The position numbers and the translations under genes are program-made. The notes beneath the pieces were generated by a model. The model saw only the letters and a program-made list of their open reading frames with translations, was not told where the DNA came from and did not search any database. Shown piece by piece: positions 34,134 through 47,479 of a DNA stretch of 64,000 bases. The stretch comes from Norana najaformis (Eukaryota > Annelida > Clitellata > Crassiclitellata > Hormogastridae). The DNA is taken from positions 41,788,896 to 41,852,895 of the forward strand of contig OZ029916.1 of the NCBI GenBank assembly GCA_964023275.1, read 5' to 3'. How positions within the stretch are numbered: the first letter of the stretch is position 1; every line of letters begins with the position of its first letter.

Positions 34134-34353
34134 CAGATGCCGTTCAGGACTCCGTCCAAGTGGCTGCTATCGGTGTAGTCGAAGTTCATCTGATACTTGG
34201 TTGCGAAAGAAAATGGGAAAGCGATTGTGACAATGTTCAAGACGACAAACAGATCGGAACATCCTTTCGCCTGGAAAACGATCGACGTCCGGTCACTCAG
34301 GTCAATTCCGACGTCCACTGGGCCACCACCGTCGCTGATGGTGAAGTTCCGAT
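34134..34353 (-). CDS. Gene B exon: FAMeT domain 2, first half
   Basis: A 220-nt exon from ttctctgtccag (phase 1) to atctg|gtattt (phase 2). Motifs are RNFTISDGGGPVDVGIDL, TSIVFQAKGCSDLFVVL and YQMNFDYTDSSH. Fits the first-half pattern of the other three modules. Confidence 0.78.
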
Positions 34354-34989
34354 CTGGACAGAGAATTGAAACAATGGCACACGACACCGACCACAGTTAT
34401 GCGTGTAAAGCGAGTATATATGTAGCCGACATCGAACCTATTCCCTATGCTTAAACCGGTTTACTAGCCCTTAGTTGCTAATGGACATAGAGATATGCTT
34501 TAAATTTCCTTAACTTGGTCTCAGCGGTTTGCTTCCGGTAAAGTCATTGACAAATCGATTTGAGGAAGTGGATTCTCAGCGGAACATTCAACCTTTGTAG
34601 ATCAGCATATCTTGCTGAAGTATTCATGAACAATTCATCTCTTGCTGAAGTATTTTATGAAAAATTCTCGATATCTCTGTTTAATTTTCAGTCGTTCAGT
34701 TGTATCTTTCGTCTCTGAGTCGTAAATAGCTTAATCAATAAATCGTAAATACTTTAAAGAAGGTGCAAAGTACAAAATGTAGGGCTAACACAGTTTGATT
34801 TTATGGAATAAGATCAAGTAAGACGATTTGATAAATCGGTGATTGGATTAGACTAGACTATTTGAATCTAATTAATTTAATGTTATACAAGAAATATAAA
34901 CTCATGCAATAAGTTTAACCATACCAGGGAGTTGACATTCAGATAATGTATCTACAAGCACAAATTATTATTTTTACCTGAACTACATT

Positions 34990-35004
34990 TGATCCTTTAG
35001 AATA

Positions 35005-35040
<36 letters not shown>

Positions 35041-35165
35041 TAGTAGTGGTAGTAGTAGTGGTAGTAGTAGTGGTAGTTTATTATATATTTTTATTATTTT
35101 TATTATTTTTAGTTTATTATATATATATATATAAATAATAATAATAATAATTATTATTATTATTG
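34990..35165. repeat. (AGT)n then (TTA/TA)n arrays
   Basis: About 80 bp of agtagtagt with gtggt interruptions is followed by tttatta and atatat tracts. The 60 bp before it repeat the segment at 31960-32040 (accataccaaggagttgaca), so a larger block has been duplicated. Confidence 0.85.
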
Positions 35166-35904
35166 CACTGTATTGTATGCATGCGTTATCGGTTATATTG
35201 CATTTTATTGCATGCGAAAAGACACAGGAGCCAAAGTACAAATAGACACGCATGAACAATATACAGTTAGCTTATGACATTTGCGCCTTCATTGTACAAG
35301 CGAATTGTACAAAGACATCGAAAATACGATTATTCAAGCTAATAGACTTCCGATGGCTGATGTATTTAGACATTGCACTGCGCCTTTTAGAAACCTACAA
35401 AGGTGCTGAAGAACCTCTCAAAGGCTCTGATTGTCAGCTACATTTAAGATGTTCGCATGCTACGGTTTCATTGTCTAAGATGAATGACGGTCGATGGCTG
35501 GAAAACTCAACAGATGAGAAAGAAATGGACAAACTGAGCAAGAAGAAACAAAGCAGGTGCTATACAAGTGAAGAACTTGTAAAAGAGAAGCTAACTTACT
35601 GTTGTAGACGATTGGCTGTGAACAGGAAGTAGTGACATCTGAACAAACATTTAAACAATATATGCAAACTCAAGGAACTTGATTCAGAACATGCAGCCGT
35701 ATCTTCTATACAATCTCAGTTTCATTGTCCAAGTTTAATTTACGATCGACGCGCAAGCGTCAAAGATTTATCAACAGACCACTTTTCAGGGACTATAAAG
35801 TGAAGTTCTCTGAATGGAACACTGGAAAGGCGCTCATTTCTTACTCTTATATAGGCCCTTAAGCCTACACCGACGAATTCAAAGGTGCAGATCACGGAGC
35901 CAGT

Positions 35905-36000
35905 GCATCGCTGGACTGGTTAGCTCATTGGTTAAAGCGTACGTCAAGGCGCCTCGGGGTGTGAGGATGCAGGTTCGCATACCTATAGTGGCTATATTTC
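35905..36000 (+). mobile_element. tRNA-like sequence, possible SINE head
   Basis: The text ggactggttagctcattggt, taaagcgtacg, gatgcaggttcgcatacc looks like tRNA box A and box B at the usual distance, but no clean cloverleaf or acceptor stem can be drawn. It is more likely a SINE head or decayed tRNA than a working gene. Confidence 0.4.
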
Positions 36001-36454
36001 AGAAATTTTAATCTCGGGGTAGCAAGGTTTATACACGGGGAACTTAAAAGGTAGTTAGTTGCCAATAACATCGAGTGGCAGCAGGTCTTTCAGAGCTTCA
36101 CTGCTTAGCGCCCATTCAAACGGGGAGCGGTGATGAAGGATCTCACCTGATCAATTCACTGCAAAATGAACAGGGCCATACGGTCGCAAAATAAAACTGT
36201 GTACATTTCTCGCAGGAGTTGCCGGTTACCTTCTGATTTACCCAGTATTAAATTCTGCTGCCTGGTAACAGAGAAAATTGTGTGCAAAACAACTTCTTCA
36301 GGGTAGTTACAGGTAATCTGCTCAGTTGCTCGAATCTACAATCACCGAATTGCAGTACAAGCGTGATAAGGATCAGATATCCGTGCTGCACCCGATAACT
36401 TCATTACATTGAGCACGGTCGGGGACTCGCTTCAGAAAGCGTGAAGGTATGTAC

Positions 36455-36702
36455 CTGTCGAGTAGAATTCACTTGGAATGATCCACGTGGCAGAGGCCTG
36501 AGAGGATAGACTAGCCAGTCCCATGTACTTGACGTCTAGTGGAGAAGGGTCGTTGTACATCACCAGAGGGTTCTGGTAAGTGACGTTTCCTCGGCCTACG
36601 TTGACCGACCCTCCGGCCCAGGAAATCCAGAACCATGTGAAGTTTGTGCAAGACAGAGGAGAGACGGAGGACAGAACAAGTGCCTGTTTATCTCCGTTCT
36701 TG
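36455..36702 (-). CDS. Gene B exon: FAMeT domain 1, second half
   Basis: A 248-nt exon from ggtatatgtttgcag (phase 2) to gacag|gtacat (phase 1). It contains FTWFWISWAGGSVNVGRGN and SATWIIPSEFYS, the module signature, and a conserved Lys-Asn at the start. Confidence 0.83.
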
Positions 36703-36739
36703 CTGCAAACATATACCAATCATAATATTATACTACTGC

Positions 36740-36777
36740 TGCTGCTGCTACCACGGATGTTACTGCTGCTGCTGCTC

Positions 36778-36854
<77 letters not shown>

Positions 36855-36885
36855 GCTGCTACTACTACTACTACTACTACTAAAA
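36740..36885. repeat. (CTA)n/(CTG)n trinucleotide array
   Basis: Tracts of ctgctgctg and ctactacta about 140 bp long sit 40 bp upstream of the FAMeT 1 second-half exon of gene B, in the adjacent intron. Open Leu and Tyr frames are artefacts. Confidence 0.92.
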
Positions 36886-37219
36886 CAAAGATGGTATTCA
36901 AGTAATTGGACTTGTCACTATGTTTTGTCTTAATACCATTTAATTATTTAACCATTATGAATTTATAATCATTTAAAAAACAACAAAGAACAATGAGCAT
37001 AAGGACTGTACGCATGAGAACAATGACCAAAGGAATGCTGAACAAATCTTTCGTGTACAGTAGTCCTACAGTTGCTTATTCAGAAAGTCCAGACTTTTGA
37101 GATCTGTGATAAATAAGATCGCGATGTGACCTATCCATAGTATTTTGCTGCTGTTTTCGATTTCATTGTAAAAACAACGGTGGATTTAGATACGCTATAG
37201 CTTTACTGAAATTGGGCGT

Positions 37220-37250
37220 AACAAGTGTTTGAAATGACTGAATGACTGAT

Positions 37251-37283
<33 letters not shown>

Positions 37284-37334
37284 TATGTTCAAAGTTACTC
37301 GACGACCGACCGACCGACGGAATGACTGACTAAG

Positions 37335-37382
<48 letters not shown>

Positions 37383-37391
37383 CAGATAGAC

Positions 37392-37422
<31 letters not shown>

Positions 37423-37482
37423 TAGATAGATAGATAGACAGACAGATAGACAGATAGATAGCTAGATAGATAGATAGATCCA
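37220..37482. repeat. (GACT)n, (GATA)n and (GACA)n tetranucleotide arrays
   Basis: Gactgact, then gatagata with gacagaca interruptions. Minus-strand Ser-Ile-Tyr-Leu frames are artefacts. Confidence 0.95.
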
Positions 37483-37496
37483 TTACGTGGAGTATG

Positions 37497-37590
37497 ATGG
37501 TCCATTCGATAGCGCGCTTTTGTCTGTAATCCAAAAATCGGATTCGACTCTGCTGAGAGGACTCTGGGCAACGACCTTGGCAAAATTGTT
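37497..37590 (+). mobile_element. tRNA-Thr-like SINE copy (plus)
   Basis: The sequence cattcgatagcgcgc, tctgtaatcc, atcggattcgactctgct, gagaggactctgggcaacga, ccttggcaaaattg matches the other copies and preserves more of the tail. It follows the GATA array directly. Confidence 0.7.
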
Positions 37591-37683
37591 CACGCAGTGA
37601 AGACTATTTTAAATCTTGAGGAATTATTTCAATCTCCGGAAAATAACTGAATAAATAATCCTGTTAGGAGACACCAAACTGAC

Positions 37684-37897
37684 CTGATGTAGGTATTTGC
37701 GGTATTCGAGGGGCCATTGAGCACGATCTGATAGACTCCCGTTCCTCCGAAGTTCTTGGTCGTCGCCAGTGATATGCTGGCGTACTTACAGGCCGTCAGT
37801 TGGAAGTGGACGCAAGACTTGAGATCGAGATCAACACCAGCATCGGTCATGGTATTCATTCCTGATACGGTAATCGTCGTGTCTCCATAAGTCAACG
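37684..37897 (-). CDS. Gene B exon: FAMeT domain 1, first half
   Basis: A 214-nt exon from tggcgcctttag (phase 1) to catcag|gtcagt (phase 2). Motifs are LTYGDTTITVSGMNTMTDAG, GVDLDLKSCVHFQLTACKYA and SISLATTKNFG. It joins the signal peptide exon 6.4 kb upstream through an Ala codon (g+cg). Confidence 0.8.
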
Positions 37898-38424
37898 CTA
37901 AAGGCGCCAGCTTACATTGGTTAGAAGGAGAGTTCGTAAAGAATTCGTTAGTATTATCAATTAGCAGTTAGCGCAGTTAGCAGTCTATATTTATTGAATT
38001 TTAAAGTAATGTATATATGTATGTACTTATTTTGTATGTATGTATGTATGCATCGAAGCATTTATATAACACTTTTCAGAACTTCTTCAAAGAGCTGCAG
38101 GTAACGCTGTGTAATTTGTCTAATCTGGTAAACAAAGAATTAAGTGTTGCTGAATCTCATGAAAACAATGCGAATAATTATATTCAACGAGGAATTGCTG
38201 CAAAAGGAAGAAGGTCCGATGCACGAGAGCTGATGTGCAAACACCAGGCGCCTGCAAATCCCTACGGCCACTGGACCCTGCTGACTCAGTACAGGAACAC
38301 ACTGCTCTGGTGTATCCTGGGGCAATGTCCCGGACACGAATTGTTCCATTACGAAGATCTTGAATCTAACCCGTTACTCAACTGGAAACTGCAGTGTTTC
38401 CCGCAAAAATCGTGTAGTAGGCCT

Positions 38425-38500
38425 ACTATGTGGTACAGTAGTCTATTCTGTAGCGTGCTGGATCTGTAATCCAGCGATTGCGGGTTCGATCCTTTGAACG
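38425..38500 (+). mobile_element. tRNA-Thr-like SINE copy (plus)
   Basis: The best-preserved head of the family: tggtacagtagtctattctg, tagcgtgctggatctgtaat, ccagcgattgcgggttcgat. The ctgga/tccag stem encloses a loop tctgtaa with anticodon TGT. The 3' part differs from the tRNA, so it is not a functional gene. Confidence 0.7.
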
Positions 38501-39084
38501 GACGCCTTTTGACGTCCTTTCTACCGCCATATTCAGGTTTACTGATTTTTGGCCGTAATAAGTGGAATATAAAACTGAAATTAAGTAATAAATATTCGAG
38601 TATTCCGCTGGTTGGACAATACTCGGAAATATGCTTTAATAAGTCAATCAATGTTATTTGTACCATTAAATCTCATACGTTAATGACTATCGAACTCACC
38701 GACAAGAAAAGTGAAAAATACGACTTGGAACTGGATTGTGCTTGTTCGTCCTGCCATCTTGCGATCGCCTCACAAAACACTCTGTCCCAAGTTTAGCATC
38801 AAGCTTTTATCCGACCTTGAAGCATTGCTCAATACTCTATCGACGATCATGCTTGGCTCCAACAAAGACACGTTCAATGAAGTACACGACAAGTTCAACA
38901 GTGCTTTCCCGGACAAACAGGACCACGTTGCATTCGGCACTTAAGGAAGGACGCTTACAAAAGATGCTTTTAAAGGAACAATGAAAACGGAAGTTACTTG
39001 TTAGTGCGAACAAATTTATCCAGCCAAGTGACCAATCTCTCACTGACAATGACCTTGCCACATAAAGATGCGCATGCGCATTGG

Positions 39085-39225
39085 ATTAGACCATCAACTG
39101 ATGCCCTGGCAATATGATAACGGCGCTATAGAAGTGATTAGGCTAGACCAAGGATTGATGCTTTGCGCCAGGCAGTAGCGGCGTTCTAGAAGTTTCCAGG
39201 TTAGGTTAGGCTTAGTCAAATTAGA
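39085..39225 (+). mobile_element. Two adjacent LINE 3' tails
   Basis: Two successive copies of the tail occur: ccatcaactgatgccctggc with cggcgctatagaagtgatta, then aggattgatgctttgcgcca with cggcgttctagaagt. A tandem or nested insertion at a preferred site is likely. Confidence 0.55.
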
Positions 39226-39454
39226 TCAGATATACATGAAAGACAGACTGAATGACAGATAGGTAGACATGTCTTTAGTTAGGTAGGCAGATAGTCGGAT
39301 ACAGGAATGGAGATGGCGTATATACGGGTAGATAGGCGCTGTCCAGGCGTTGAAACATCATTGAACTAAAGTGTCATCAAACAATTGCAGGACAAACTGT
39401 GCTTACTTATTCGCCCATTTAAAGTTACTTGACGGACCGACCGACCGACTGAAC

Positions 39455-39933
<479 letters not shown>

Positions 39934-40449
39934 CCCGACAACGAATTGTAAGTCTCGCGAGAAAGAGCTAGTAATATACATGTGGTGCTATAAATAATGC
40001 GTGTATATATTTGATAATTAATAAATAATTACATAATGTAGTGCCAGGAATTCATATAGCGTCTTCTAAGTACCCCTCGAAGACACATTCGCTTGCCTTT
40101 TACAATGCTAGAGTTTGTTAGGAACGATAAGTTCATTCATAGGCGAATGATACGCGAATAACAGGATAAGCCACTACTGGCAGACTCTCGCACACACGTA
40201 GAGCCGGGTCAACCGATTCTCCTGCAGCTTAACAGATTTCGACCCTGGAAGAGAAAGAATGGGCTCCTTAAATACATCTAGGCCATTGTTCAGATGTAAA
40301 TGGGATTGGTTGAGAACATCAATTAGCCGAGGCCTAGAGGCCGTGTTGATTTGGCAGGGTACTCAAGAAGAACGGGCTAACAAGCATTCATTGTAAAACT
40401 ACTGGTTGGCCGCATTTTAGATGAATCAATGCATGAAAGGATGAGTCAC

Positions 40450-40720
40450 GAAAAGGTTATCACAGGCATCGTAATCGTAATCGTAATTCCGAGATATCTA
40501 CAGCGCCCAGCGAAAGCCACGTCGCGGGGACCAGCTTATTCACAGGCGCTCAGTCAAAACAACATCGATAGGCAAAAGGGTTCGGTTCCAGATCAAGATC
40601 CAAAGGCAGACGGAGAGAGCGTTGGCAGCTATGGGGGTGGGGGTGTTTGGGGTTGGAGAGGAGAGAGATAAGAGGAAGAAGGGGTGAGGATAATAGTACA
40701 TTCAGGATCGCTGCGTCAAG
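40450..40720 (-). mobile_element. LINE 3' end fragment (minus)
   Basis: The plus text tcgtaatcgtaatcg, gatatctacagcgcccagcg, aaagccacgtcgcggggacc is the reverse complement of the plus copy at 62217-62500 and parallels the minus copy at 60880. It ends in a (GATTAC)n tail. Confidence 0.75.
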
Positions 40721-41639
40721 TCAGAGCGGTTGTCGATATATAGCGCATGAAGAACTTGATTCGGTTGCATGAAGACGAGAGAAAGAAGAAGACAGAGAAT
40801 ATCGTTGTTTGTCTAGAGCTCTGCCATTTGGACACAGATATCTTCATGAATCCTTCTTTCCTGCCTCAGGAGACTCCAGTCCTATAAGTAATGTTGGAAA
40901 CATCAGATACTAATGTAGCCAGAATGATCTCTGACATCTGCTACTAAAGTCCAGTCCCTGTAGTCTATAACTAGACACGACTGTGGCTTTTAACATAAGA
41001 TTACACAGGCAACCTTAAATAACATGACATACCGTAACATAACAACATCTATACAGTGATGGTCTTAGACGCATGATTCGTGGCCCATGTTCCATTTAGT
41101 ACAGTTAGAAAAGACGACATATAACGTGGATTTTCTTTAGACGCGACATTTTGGACTAGCGTGTAGACCTTCTTGGGAATAATCTAGTTACTTATTATTA
41201 TTTCAACTGATACTTACAAAGATGTAAAATTTTAAGTTCACAGAACAGTGTTTCGTGTGCCAGAAGCAAAGCTACCATCGCCTGCCATGTTTAAAAGCGT
41301 TTACGCGAAAATGTCAGGCAACGGACACGATGAATTCGTTTTTGTACCAGACAGCTTATTTCTGCTAGTGTTCAAATCACAAGTGTCTGCTGTTAGAGAT
41401 ATTACTTCTCAGGGAAAGTATGGAGGACCTCGGCGATCCAGGTCCCTCTGTCCGGCAGGAATTATTATTGGCATCATATGCGGAAAATCAAAGGCACGAT
41501 TGCCGAAGATCAAAGGCACCGATGCGGCGGCTAATTTGTGGTTCACATTAACGAATTGAGAACGGGCACAATTGACTGGAAGCTAACACGTGATCAAGCC
41601 AGCTGGCGGCATCTATTGACTTAACAACTATTAATAATA

Positions 41640-41904
<265 letters not shown>

Positions 41905-42374
41905 TTTGTATAGCGTCGAGGGCAACCAATCAGAGACGCTCTGTGTGCTATTCTGAATGAGATTAAAGTTAATCAGCAACAAAACGTTCATCAGAAGGAA
42001 AAACAATGCTCAGATAACCAGAAGAGTCAACACTGGTTAGGCTCCCGAAGACACGTAGAGCCAAAAAAACGAAATGCCATCCAGAGCCGATAGTTGACAA
42101 CATGTTCAGAGTCCATGGCGCCTAATCAATGACTAAATACGAGACATCTGTAGACGCCACTTATCTTCCCATTCCTCTCCCTTAACTCCCCTTTTCACTC
42201 CTCTTCACTCCCCTCCGGACTAACCTCTCACACTATTATACCCCCTCCAATTACATTTCTATAGCTTATATTCTCATACCCTCTCCAACTCTCCTCTCAT
42301 TCACGTCCCTCTCTCCTCACTGCCTTTCAATTCCTCGGCATGTTTTGCTCCTTCCATACCCTCATTCTTCTAAT

Positions 42375-42745
42375 CTAATCTAATGACTTCTATAGCACGG
42401 TTTTCATAAGAGACTTCATTAGATGGCCGCTTCAAATGAAATCGCAGTCAAAATCATAATCCCTTGGGGAATCCAGGTCGAATTTTGGTAGGTTTGAGAA
42501 TTCAGAAGTTGGTTAAGCAAGCTGAAAGAGACGAGTCTTAAGTTTAGACATTAATGACATCATAGAACTGAAAGAACGAGTAGAACTTGGCAGTGGATTT
42601 AAAAACCGTGGGGCAGCAATCGAGAACGCTTGAGAACCCATCACTGTACAACAAGATTCACAGTGTCTGCTGATCGAGTGCAATACTTGTTGGTATGAGG
42701 GTGAGAGTATGGAACAGAGATAGGCTGGCGGATTTAAATGCAGTC
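42375..42745 (-). mobile_element. LINE ORF2 C-terminal and 3' fragment (minus)
   Basis: The minus frame reads QAFSIAAPRFLNPLPSS, followed by LMSKLKTRLFQLA, the typical ORF2 terminus of a non-LTR retrotransposon. The tail is cgtgctatagaagtcattag with an attag-type end. It lies in the first intron of gene B. Confidence 0.75.
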
Positions 42746-42749
42746 TTCT

Positions 42750-43110
42750 CTACTCTACTCTCACTCTCTCTGTCTCACTCTGGCCTCATTCCCTGAATCA
42801 TTCACTCCACTCCTCTCCAACTCCCCTTCTACTCTGCTCTCGCTCTCCTCTTCCTCTCTTCTCACTCCCCTCTCACTCTTCCCGCTCTTTCCCAACTATC
42901 ATTTCTCTTCACACTCATGCCACCCCATGTATCATTCCTTCCTACTCTCTTTCCACTCCTCTTCCACTCCTCCCCCACTCTTAGTCACTCCCTCTCACTC
43001 TAATCCCTTTCCCCTCCTACTCCCCTCTCACCTTCTCTCACTCTCCTGTACTCCCCTCTCACCCTACTTTCACTCTTCTCTCACTGACTCCCACTCTCGC
43101 TGGCGCCCAT
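42750..43110. repeat. CTC-rich pyrimidine segment
   Basis: Dense cactc, cctctc and ctcttcc words on the plus strand with a low-complexity Ser/Pro/Leu frame. Simple-sequence derived. Confidence 0.6.
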
Positions 43111-43554
43111 TGAGTTTCGTCATAGATTATTTGCGATAAGTGGCGCGTAGCGACGGAGCCTCAGTGTACTTCAGCTAATATTTGGCCGTCAGCTCGAAAC
43201 ACGAGAGCATGGCGCGCCATCATCTACCGTTGTATACGAAAACCTACACAGTCGCCGGCTGCTAATATTCGCCTGAATGCCTCTGTCCGTGTCTCTGTGC
43301 TTCTCCGTACGTCTCTTTGTTCTTCTGTGTCTCTGTGTTCTCTGTTTACGTCGAGAAGAGTCTGACACATTGGACGGAATTGGGGTAGACTTACGACGCA
43401 GACGGATACAAGAGAGAGACAGAGACAGAGACAGACTGAGAGAAAGTGAGATAGACATAGAAAGAAGGTGGGAAAAAGGCAAAGAGGCGGAGGGATGAGA
43501 TACATGGCTGACCGGACGGACAGAAAGAGTGGCGAACCGACGAATGGATGAATG

Positions 43555-44300
<746 letters not shown>

Positions 44301-44328
44301 GGTAGGCAAGAGTAGGAGGTCGTATTAC

Positions 44329-44395
44329 CGACTGACAACCAGCCAATAACTGCCAATATCGACGCTATCAGCCGGGTTGCCAATCCCTGCTTCAT
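44329..44395 (-). CDS. Gene B first exon: start codon and signal peptide
   Basis: An ATG at 44395-44393 opens 22 codons plus one base ending at the donor gtcg|gtaata (phase 1). The peptide has a basic start (MKQGLATR) and a hydrophobic core (LIASILAVIGWLSV). Spliced to the exon at 37897 it continues with Ala-Leu-Thr-Tyr, giving a plausible signal peptidase site near SVA. Phase and hydropathy support it, but the 6.4-kb intron is not proven. No promoter is recognised upstream. Confidence 0.65.
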
Positions 44396-44949
44396 TCGAA
44401 CGAGATTTCGTAAATGTCGCTGAAAGCCTCGCCACAATTTATCCAACTGACTGTCATTCTAAAGTGAAAGCAAAATGCCGAGAAGAAATATAAGCATCTC
44501 GCTAGAAACGCATTGCATGAGTTGCATTAGTCTGTAGAATGTACAGGAAAGCGCAGCCGTTGCATTCTGTTCTTAACGAAAAAGGCCAATTTATTTCTGA
44601 GGAACCTTTCTGATGTTATTCCTCATTTGGCCGAAATCTCAGCAGAACACTTCTTCGAATTCAATCGTGATACGAAGAGCAACTTTCAGTTGTCACTGAC
44701 TCTGTAAAATTGGAATTATTTCTCTCCGTTTGCGATTTAACCAACTGAATACAAGTCGAAGAAAGGTGAGTTGTTTCAAAAAATATTGTCTAAATTCACT
44801 TCCCCGTACTGGGATCGGTGACCGTTCGTGGAATTGTACAACGTCATCTGGCGCACACTCAGCCCTCCATGGTCGGTAATTTAGTACCAACGCAAGTTAG
44901 GGTTAAAAGTGTCCTATCGTTGGATTTTCAATTCAAATCGACATCCTTA

Positions 44950-45360
44950 TTCCTCTTTTCCTTCCTTCCTTCCTTCCTTCCTTTCTTTATTCCTTCCTTC
45001 TTTATGTCTTTCCTTCTTTAATTTCTTCCTTGCTTCCTTGCTTCCTTGCTTGCTTCCTTGCTTGCTTCCTTGCTCCCTTCCTTGCTTCCTTCCTTGCTTC
45101 CTTCCTTGCTTCCTTCCTTGCTTCCTCGGTTCCTTGATTCCTTCCTTCTTTGCTTCCTTCCTTTCTTCCCTCCTTGCTTCCTTCTTTCCTTCCTTCCATT
45201 CTTCCATTCTTCCATTCTTCCATTCTTCCTTCCTTCTATCCTCCCTTCTTCCTTCCTTCCTTCCTTCTTCCTTCCTTCCTCCCTTGCTTCCTTCTTTCCT
45301 TCCTTCCTTCCTTCCGTCCTTCCTTTCTTCCTTTCTTCCTTCCTTCCTTCCATATTTTCT
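44950..45360. repeat. (CTTC)n polypyrimidine tract
   Basis: About 400 bp is almost pure pyrimidine on the plus strand, mostly cttc with gcttc and tcttc variants. Long Phe-Leu-Pro-Ser and Lys-Glu-Gly-Arg frames are artefacts. Such tracts can form triplex DNA. Confidence 0.95.
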
Positions 45361-45539
45361 TAAGTCAAGAGGTTCACTGCTCGTTGGTGTTAGTTGAACG
45401 CTTTTACTCGTTTGACCAACCATGAGTTATCTCTCCTATACATGTCATCATCATCGCTGCTAAATAGACTTAGTTTATCTAATCGAAAAGAACTAAAAAG
45501 TGCGGCAGATGAAGTTATATATGATGTTTAATTAATTTC

Positions 45540-45790
45540 GCCTTAAGACCAGGTAAAAAAGTAAAAGTAGCACATTGTTTACATGCTTTATAGAAACTTC
45601 TCAGAAACATAAAAGTAAAGATAGCACATTTGTTTAAACGCCTCACAAAAAACTTCCGCGAAGCAAAAAAGTAAAGGTAACGCACTTCTTTAAAGTCTTT
45701 GTTGAAACTCTTAAGAAGCATAAGGGTAAAGCATAAAGGTAAAGCATAAGGGTAAAGTTTTATACGCCTCTGTAGATACCCATCAGATGT
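45540..45790. repeat. Degenerate tandem repeat, unit about 55 bp
   Basis: Three to four diverged units each contain aaaagtaaag, agcacattg, tttacatgc and aaacttctcagaagcata-like text. Single related units are seen near 930, 6085 and 51600. It may be the body of a dispersed repeat. Confidence 0.6.
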
Positions 45791-46404
45791 GTTGTTCTGT
45801 GGCCGATGGATTGTTCGGTTGAGGCGCAAACAAGGCCTCATCGGAAGTGGTTTGGCTGTACTTGCACACCTTTCTACTATAGCAATTTCAATATGATACA
45901 ATACAATACAACACCTCATTTCTATTGCGCCACTTACTGCTGCACTGCCCAGTAGCGCAAATCATACAGGTAAATAATAGACATGAATAGGTTCGCTTGG
46001 ATAATTAATGAGCCACAAGCCAAACATCGTAGAACCATGTGTTCGAGTTTCTAGTCGGCCAGTGGGGATTACAGGACCCTCGTGGCCGTAACATGATTTA
46101 TTTACCTACAGTAACCTGACTAGTGGTTTCTCCGGTCTATCATATTTCGACTGGACTTCTTATTCCAGCCTAGACACTTCCGTACTTTAAGCGGAATATT
46201 GCTCTGACAGATTGGGCAAACATCGTGCCTACTCGTAGCCTACATTTGGCCATCCTGTCGGAACAATATTCCACTTAATATACGGACTGGACTAGACTGG
46301 ACTGAGAAGTCCAGTCGATATCCAATAGTTCAGAGAAACCATCAGTCAGCTATTTCCAGCGTTTCCAGCGGAAACCTCTAATCTAGGCCTAAAATAATCT
46401 GTTC

Positions 46405-46560
46405 AATTCTATTCAATTCCATGCCATCCCATTCCATTCTATTCCATCCTATTCTAGACTATTCTATCCTGTTTGTTCTATCATATTCTGTTCTCTTTTA
46501 TCCTACTCTTTACTATCCTATTCTATTCTATTTTATCCTATTCTATCCTACTCTACAATC
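46405..46560. repeat. (TTCTA)n/(TTCCA)n pentanucleotide repeat
   Basis: Imperfect attcta, tatccta and attcca units in intergenic DNA. Confidence 0.8.
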
Positions 46561-46969
46561 TAGATTCTACAGGTTCAACAGAACGTCTCGAGTAATGGAG
46601 GATGAAAAGCGGGTGAGAAACTTGGGACTGTATCCTGGTTCAGTTGTAGTTATCATTTCATTTTTCCTGCAGAAATCCATGATGTCTGAGTTAAGCGATG
46701 ACGAAGAAAGAAAGGGACAGATTGATGGCTCGTCCGATTAAATTATAAATGCGATTCGTTTATTAGCGCCAGAGAGAAGCAACGTTAGCCAGAAGGAGTC
46801 GGTGCGTAAGAGATGAATCGGTCGGAGAGATTAGCTTTGCACGGAATGGGGGAGAGAAGAGGGGGAAGAAACGAATCTTCCTTCTTCTCCATCTTGGCAT
46901 AATTGCAATCGAATTGCGCCACTTTTGCCGATAAATTGTCTTCTGAAACGAATGCGGCGTCGTGTAGCT

Positions 46970-47200
46970 GTCCGTCCGTCTGTCTGTCTGTCTATCTGCT
47001 TCTCTGTCTCTGTCTTGTTCTCCGTCTTTCTATCTTTCTGTCTATTCTTTGGCTTATTGTCTTTCTATCTCTCTGTCTCTTTGTGTGTAGTTGCTGTATG
47101 TTTTTCTCATTGCCTTTGTCTCTGTCTCTCTGTCTCTTTCTCTTGCTCGCTCGCTCTTTCTCTCTCTCTCATACACACTCTCGCTCTCTCGCTCTCTGCA
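46970..47200. repeat. TCTG/TCTC-rich pyrimidine segment
   Basis: Tctgtctg, then ctctctcg and cacactctcgctctc runs. Non-coding simple sequence. Confidence 0.8.
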
Positions 47201-47479
47201 TTGATCAGAATGTATCTCCTTTGCATATTGAGACAAGGATATACAAATGCATCTAGATATCTACAAGTACACACGTCCTACTCATATACGTAAACACATA
47301 CATATACATAGGTATACACACACACTTGACATACACATGCAATGCTTTCTGTATATGGAGGCGTTATATTCGGTATTTACAGCAGTTATTGGAATCTGCC
47401 GATTTCGGCGAGCCTTGCTCTTTGACTGGTTGGCGGAGGCTTCTTGATCTGATAATGACCGCGGATGCAAGAAGAGGAC

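Noticed and set aside
35252-35632. Plus-strand open frame of 126 codons
   Set aside because: It lies in an intron of gene B on the other strand, matches no family I recognise, and its middle part resembles an element tail (gcgccttttagaaacc).
38430-38500. Functional tRNA-Thr gene
   Set aside because: The anticodon arm and T-arm look good, but the acceptor stem cannot be closed and four sister copies share a non-tRNA tail, so it is a SINE.
38494-38944. Two overlapping plus-strand frames of 77-100 codons
   Set aside because: No recognisable domain, no splice context and frames shift into each other; possibly a decayed repeat. Not listed as a gene.
41248-41559. Plus-strand frame of 103 codons in gene B intron 1
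   Set aside because: Looks like ordinary intron sequence; no homology recognised and no supporting signals.
44909-45423. Phe-Leu-Pro-Ser and Lys-Glu-Gly-Arg frames
   Set aside because: Products of the CTTC tract, open in several frames on both strands.
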